Below, one piece after another: positions 59,326-64,000 of a stretch of DNA of 64,000 nucleotides; position 1 is the first letter of the stretch; every line of letters starts with the position of its first letter. The notes under the pieces were generated by a model that saw only the letters and a list, made by a program, of their open reading frames with translations, was not told where the DNA came from and made no database searches. Source of the DNA: Sabethes cyaneus (lineage: Eukaryota; Arthropoda; Insecta; Diptera; Culicidae); the NCBI RefSeq assembly GCF_943734655.1, contig NC_071354.1, positions 137,688,642 to 137,752,641 of the forward strand. The letters are read 5' to 3'. The translations under genes were made by a program, and so were the position numbers.

Positions 59326-60397
59326 ACAGACAGGAAGTGTAAAATTCAGCTCGTCTCGAAAATTTGAGGAATTGCGGATATAATTTCTTCGGAAACTACT
59401 CAAATTGAACTATGGATTGAGTTAAGTATAACGAGGTCTACAACCCTGTATGCTTTTCATATATTTACTGATTTGAATTTATATTACATTACTTAGTAAT
59501 TGAAGTATTTGAACTATTTTTTACTAAAAGTCCCGTTAAAATCTTTATCGGTTTAAAATAGTTAGAACCGGTAGGGTAATTAAAAAATCAGCCATTGTAA
59601 AAAATGGCATATTTGCGATAATAATGCGTTACCGAATCACACTTTCACAGAAAGGTCCACATCTAACCAACGAAATTCCATTATTAATCGTCTTCCGTGA
59701 TATTTCCATTTTGACTCTTGAAGACATCAGCAAGCAACAAGTTCAAACAGTTTGAGCAAAATCGTTGAGAACATAAATTTTATGGCTGCCAACTTTTGAC
59801 AACCTGACGTGTGTAAATAGAGGATAAGACAAGGAGCAACAATTGGGAAACCATCTCCTTACGTGTGTAAGCAGAACAAATATACCTATTAGATTTTTAT
59901 TTCTGTACCATCAAGGAAAACCAAAACTAGTCCCTAAGTACGTGTTGTGTTGTTTATGCATTAGCCTAGGCGTACTTGTTGGGTATATACAGGTGTAGGA
60001 AATGTCGTTTCGCCATATGAGAGCAGTATATGACTGAGGATCTAATTATAGGTAGGTAATTTACATTATGAACCCAAGGACTATCGCAGCTGTGAGTAGC
60101 AGCGAATTTGCCCTTTTGTTTGGTATGGCAGTTAATGAACAAAAATTGGCTTGAAATAACTGTCTCCAAAAATATAAACATTAATATTCGGTTGGTTGAA
60201 ACCAACCGTGTGGAGTGTTCGATGGTTTGGTTCAGTTTTTCAATTCTACCGTATGAATACCAAATGAAAATCTGACTCAGGTTCTTTGACAAGAAGAGTA
60301 GAATGTTTTTCTATGGAGTTTGACAAAAATGGCCCATCGATTGGCCCATGCTCGATTTGTGTAACGAGTAGGTAATGTTAAAGAAAATATCACTCAC
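59326..60397. other. Intergenic or intronic, nothing firm
   Basis: AT-rich. It may be intron of the orphan gene at 60,398-60,647. Confidence 0.3.
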
Positions 60398-60647
60398 CCG
60401 TTTCGTATCAGCTTCCGATTGTTGCATATGGCACGTGGAGCACTAATCCAGGTATATAAACTGCGCTGTTGTGGTTGATCTCCAATGCATCGGGTCCATT
60501 TATGACAATGATCCGGAAAATTTGGTTCCATTAATTGGCTCATGTCTGTCTTTCCCAGATGGGGCGGTACACATTTCTTCGGCGCCACTACAGGCGCTGG
60601 GCACGTTGGCATTGCTGGTTGCACAGTTGCTAAGAGTTTATTCCTTG
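60398..60647 (-). CDS. Internal exon of an unrecognised gene
   Basis: Open for 82 codons between acceptor CCCTACTACAG and a strong donor GTGAGT; it enters in phase 1 and leaves in phase 2. Encodes RNKLLATVQPAMPTCPAPVV, APKKCVPPHLGKTDMSQLME, PNFPDHCHKWTRCIGDQPQQ and RSLYTWISAPRAICNNRKLI. The composition is that of a real protein (Cys, Trp and Pro spaced, no low complexity), unlike surrounding DNA. I do not recognise the family. It cannot belong to RSPH3, whose exon 1 has its own start and upstream stop. A terminal exon after GAGACAG near 60,170 (GYFKPIFVH and stop) is possible but unsupported. No ATG exon was found up to 64,000. Confidence 0.5.
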
Positions 60648-61925
60648 CTGTAGTAGGGATATACACAGTTCTGTCTAAACCAAGTATTTTGCCTCTTGAT
60701 AGGTAAGACCCCTACCGAATATGCTTTCTAGTGGTTTAACAGGAATAATTTTGTCCGCCGTACGAGCAAATCGTTTCCTTGTACGTAGGAAAAATTTATA
60801 CCACCAACCTTGCACTTGGTTGAGCACCAAGCGCTTCAATTGAAATGCAGCAAGTTTATTTGTTTTGGAATTTTACGAAAGTTTTCTCCATTCTTGAGAA
60901 TACGTTGTCGCGCTAGGATAATAGGTTGCCATTGCATTCTTCTGGTTTCCGTGATAATAAATAATTGTTACACTTGGAATCAACGTTTACTTGTACGTCC
61001 CACTATTCCCCTCTCTTATTATCAACCAGGTGTTACTCACATGCAATCGTTTTTGCTAATAGTAGTTTGTTACGTTGAACGTTTATAATTAGTTTGATGG
61101 TTTGAGAAAGTAGTTTGAATCTCTGAACTAAAATATTTGTATTAACAGATTATTTATTACTATCGCTTTTAAGCAGGGCATTCAGTGATTTAGACTCGAA
61201 ACACTACTATTATTCATCACACATCGAACTCCAAAAATAAATTATTTATTCTATCAATGATTGAAATTCTGTTCATAAGTAAACTTATCGGTATAATCGT
61301 TTTAAAACAAAATATAAAGTTCACAATTTGGCCAAATTTATGACTCTGCTGGGCGCGCAAACTACAGTATGATAGCTTCGTTCTGTAAACTGTTTATCAT
61401 ACCATGGTTTTCGCACCATGGAAACGGCTTGGTAACAGTGTATGGCTAGACATGACAGGAAAATTATGTGGTTGCTTATTGATAAACGAGAAGTAGCATC
61501 GAATACATGAGGTGAAATTGCCTTGTAATAGAAGGAATAATTAACTGGAGTAGGTATCACACTTGAGAGTGAAAAGAGTAAACAAATTGATTCATCTAAT
61601 AGTGAAAGTAACTTCTATTATACTCATTACTGGAACAAGTCCGTGGAATCGCCTGATATTAAGTAAACAGTATAAGCTCAGATGCCGCATGTGACGTCCT
61701 TGACTTGCATGATTTTGCGATACATTTATAAGCAATCCTAAGCAGTGCATCATTGAGGATAGCCAGTTTTACAGTAAAAATACCTTGCTTCTGGCGGTAA
61801 TATTTATTAAATTATCCACTAGTGCCAGAAGAAAGTAGTTGTTACTGTAAAACTAGTTATTTTCAATAATCGATTCAATGTTCTTTGTGGTGGCGACTGT
61901 GATATCCTGCCGTTTGCTATGTTCA
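60648..61925. other. Nothing assigned
   Basis: AT-rich DNA upstream of the orphan exon on its strand; no further exon recognised. Confidence 0.35.
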
Positions 61926-61929
61926 TATG

Positions 61930-62142
61930 TCCCTAACTGACTGCTCATCCTATTTACACGGGAAACTGTCAATCGACTCTATGCCGGTTCCCGGTTACAT
62001 GCTACCCGGCAACGCACATTACACATTCCAGGCAGAGGCAAATCCTCTAATATGCTACTACCACCCCCCCCTGGCTGGTTCCAAATTGTCGCCGTCCATG
62101 GATGTTTAGTCCGCAAAATTTTGACAATTTCACACCCCTGGT
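61930..62142 (-). repeat. Interspersed repeat related to 17,585-18,040
   Basis: GTCCATGGATGTTTAGTCCG and TTGACAATTTCACACCCCTG match that region in inverse orientation, here without the insertion. Confidence 0.6.
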
Positions 62143-63360
62143 GGTAACACGCTCAGGAGATAACCGCGATACAACCGCAAAAATAAAATTTAGGTTTTCT
62201 GGTTTGTGGTTCAACAAAGTATCAGTTTTGTAGCATGTTCATGGTGGAAAATAATTGATTTGGTAAATTTTCAAATACTAAATTACTGTAATAAATCATG
62301 CGGTTATCTTTTGGTGGTTTTGTTCAGCTGTCAAGATAACAGCAATGTGAGGATTATTCTTGCATTCTGCAATATAAGTTGTTGAAAGTATGCTAAGGTG
62401 AAATTCGCTGAAAAAAGCGCAGAAGAAACCATTTTTGGTCATCCAGTTGTAAATCATCTTGAATAAACTAATTCGGTATTTTCGGTATATTAAGTATTTT
62501 CTTAATAGTAGTAGTTTGTTGTACAGATGGAGATACTGTTCGAACATATTTTGTTCCGAAATTTCGAAAAAAAGTTTTTAAGAGAAATGGTTGCATAAAA
62601 ACTTTTGCCGGTGATTATAATTTCGAAAAATTGGTTCTCATATTGCTTGCAATTTAGCGTTTCTGCGCCATCTGTGAGTGAGTGGATTAAAATTTATGCC
62701 AGATTGTTAGCATAATTTTTTTCGGGAATGTAGCGCGTAGCGTGGCGTTGACATTCGGCTCATATTTATTCCGAATCAGATATATTGTAAAAGCTTCATT
62801 GATTCAATCAATGGGGCAGTCAAACACTTGAGTGGTGCCAATGGTTTTGATTTTTATATGTACATGTATTCGCGTTGATGCTTCTAGTGATGAGTAGAAC
62901 TAAAAATGAACTGTTATATGAAGTGTGTCTAGGAGTTTGAGTGTAGATGTCGTTTACGCTAAAATCTGTCATGTAATAATTTGATACATTGAGGTTGAAT
63001 TTGGTTTTAGGACTGTTACTAGGTGGCGATGGTTGTACATTTATTTTGACTAGTGAAAACTAGGTGTCGCTTTAATGAACCTTTTCTTACACTGAGTGGC
63101 GCTAATGTCACTTAATTTTTAGTTATAAAATTTCTTCTTTGCAACACTTTTACTCTGGTGGCAAAAAGATGAAACTCTAAAGTTCTTTAATTTACCGCAT
63201 GGATGCTTTTCATGGATGTTATTTGCACATATATAGGAGAAGGTTGGTAACGACGGACACCATGATAATAAGATTCAGTATTTGCTTTGAAACAACTTTA
63301 TTCAAGATGATTTTTCAAGCAACGAACCCTAAAGTCACTGTCTGATATAATCATAAGGAA
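62143..63360. other. Nothing assigned
   Basis: AT-rich DNA without a supported gene or repeat. Confidence 0.35.
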
Positions 63361-63367
63361 ACTAATT

Positions 63368-63399
<32 letters not shown>

Positions 63400-63458
63400 T
63401 GTATGTATGTATGTATGTATGTATGTATGTATGTATGTATGTATGTATGTATGTATGG
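63368..63458 (+). repeat. (ATGT)n microsatellite
   Basis: About 90 bp of pure ATGT. The remaining 540 bp to the end of the window shows no recognised feature. Confidence 0.95.
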
Positions 63459-64000
63459 GGACTACTACCTATCTTAGCAGAACAACAGTTCATAGCAATG
63501 GGCATATCTTGACAAGGGGAATCGTACAAACATAACGATTGATCACGTTTACCAGCTCCTGTATGAAGGACCAAAAGGGAATCGGTCGGCAAGCAACATC
63601 ACTTGCACGTGCCAAGGGTATTTAAGAATCTCCTTCCAGAAAGTAGATCACATGAGTCAACCGTTAAGTAAGCCCTCCTAATGCAGAAAGACCCCAATAG
63701 GTGGGGAGAAGGGCTCGCTCATTATCCACAATGTGTTGTTAGCCGGGCCAAGGTTAACCTTAGGAAATTGACCACTTCATTCTCCCTAAGCACACTGCTT
63801 CAAACAAGTACCCTGATGGACCTTCCCGTTCATTGATATTATTGTTTTTGTGTAGTTTAAAAATTTGGGTTTTTAAGTGATCTTCCTTAATAACTTCTGT
63901 CGTTGCACTTGTTTATAGTCTTTGGATTACAGGTCATAGTTGTATCTTCTTTATGATGTTGTGTTATAATTGTGTATTATTGCATCATAATGATGTATTA

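Overview
The window looks like repeat-rich euchromatin from a mosquito, most likely a culicine. This is inferred from three things. The genes carry short GT-AG introns of about 57-77 nt alongside introns of several kb. Coding density is very low. The repeats are typical of mosquitoes: TA-flanked foldback MITEs, a (TG)n-bearing interspersed element with a conserved GCCCGGAGGGCC block, Jockey- and RTE-like LINEs, and a tRNA-headed SINE. No prokaryotic operon, CRISPR array or viral gene was seen.

Genes. (1) On the + strand, 10,622-13,990, an eight-exon gene encodes a SENP6/SENP7 (Ulp2-type) SUMO protease of about 674 residues. Its His308/Asp413/Cys468 triad and oxyanion Gln462 are intact. (2) On the - strand, 39,064-20,201, a six-exon gene encodes radial spoke head protein 3 (RSPH3), about 601 residues. 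It has the HDRRVVRG motif, the GCQTD motif, the RSP3 core and the amphipathic A-kinase-anchoring helix. Every splice phase agrees, and its introns carry a degenerate LINE, a GC-rich block, a SINE and several MITEs. (3) On the - strand, 60,647-60,398, there is one probable internal exon of an unrecognised gene whose other exons I could not find. The two named genes act in unrelated processes, SUMO deconjugation in the nucleus and motile cilium or sperm flagellum structure, and their adjacency has no evident functional meaning.

Layout. 0-5 kb: a dense field of nested foldback MITEs, about ten copies of one near-perfect palindrome. 6-10 kb: MITEs, a Helitron-like fragment and a 1.15-kb TA-flanked element. 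10.6-14.9 kb: the SENP gene. 15.2-19.7 kb: a second nested MITE field. 20-39 kb: RSPH3 and its repeat-filled introns. 41-46 kb: a mTA MITE, then a Jockey-type LINE split by a Helitron-like element and a 2-kb (TG)n element. 46.7-49 kb: RTE-like endonuclease remains and a pair of MITEs. 51-59.3 kb: a four-level nest of transposons. 59.3-64 kb: the orphan exon and mostly unassigned AT-rich DNA.

The clearest candidate for something not well described is the (TG)n element family (34,780-36,688; 43,807-45,803; 51,781-58,886; 54,833-57,562). The nested copies let its ends be read off directly. It has no terminal inverted repeats, has a palindrome near each end, and is flanked on both sides by a run of about five T/A, suggesting insertion into T tracts. 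All calls come from reading the sequence; nothing was aligned or searched by software.
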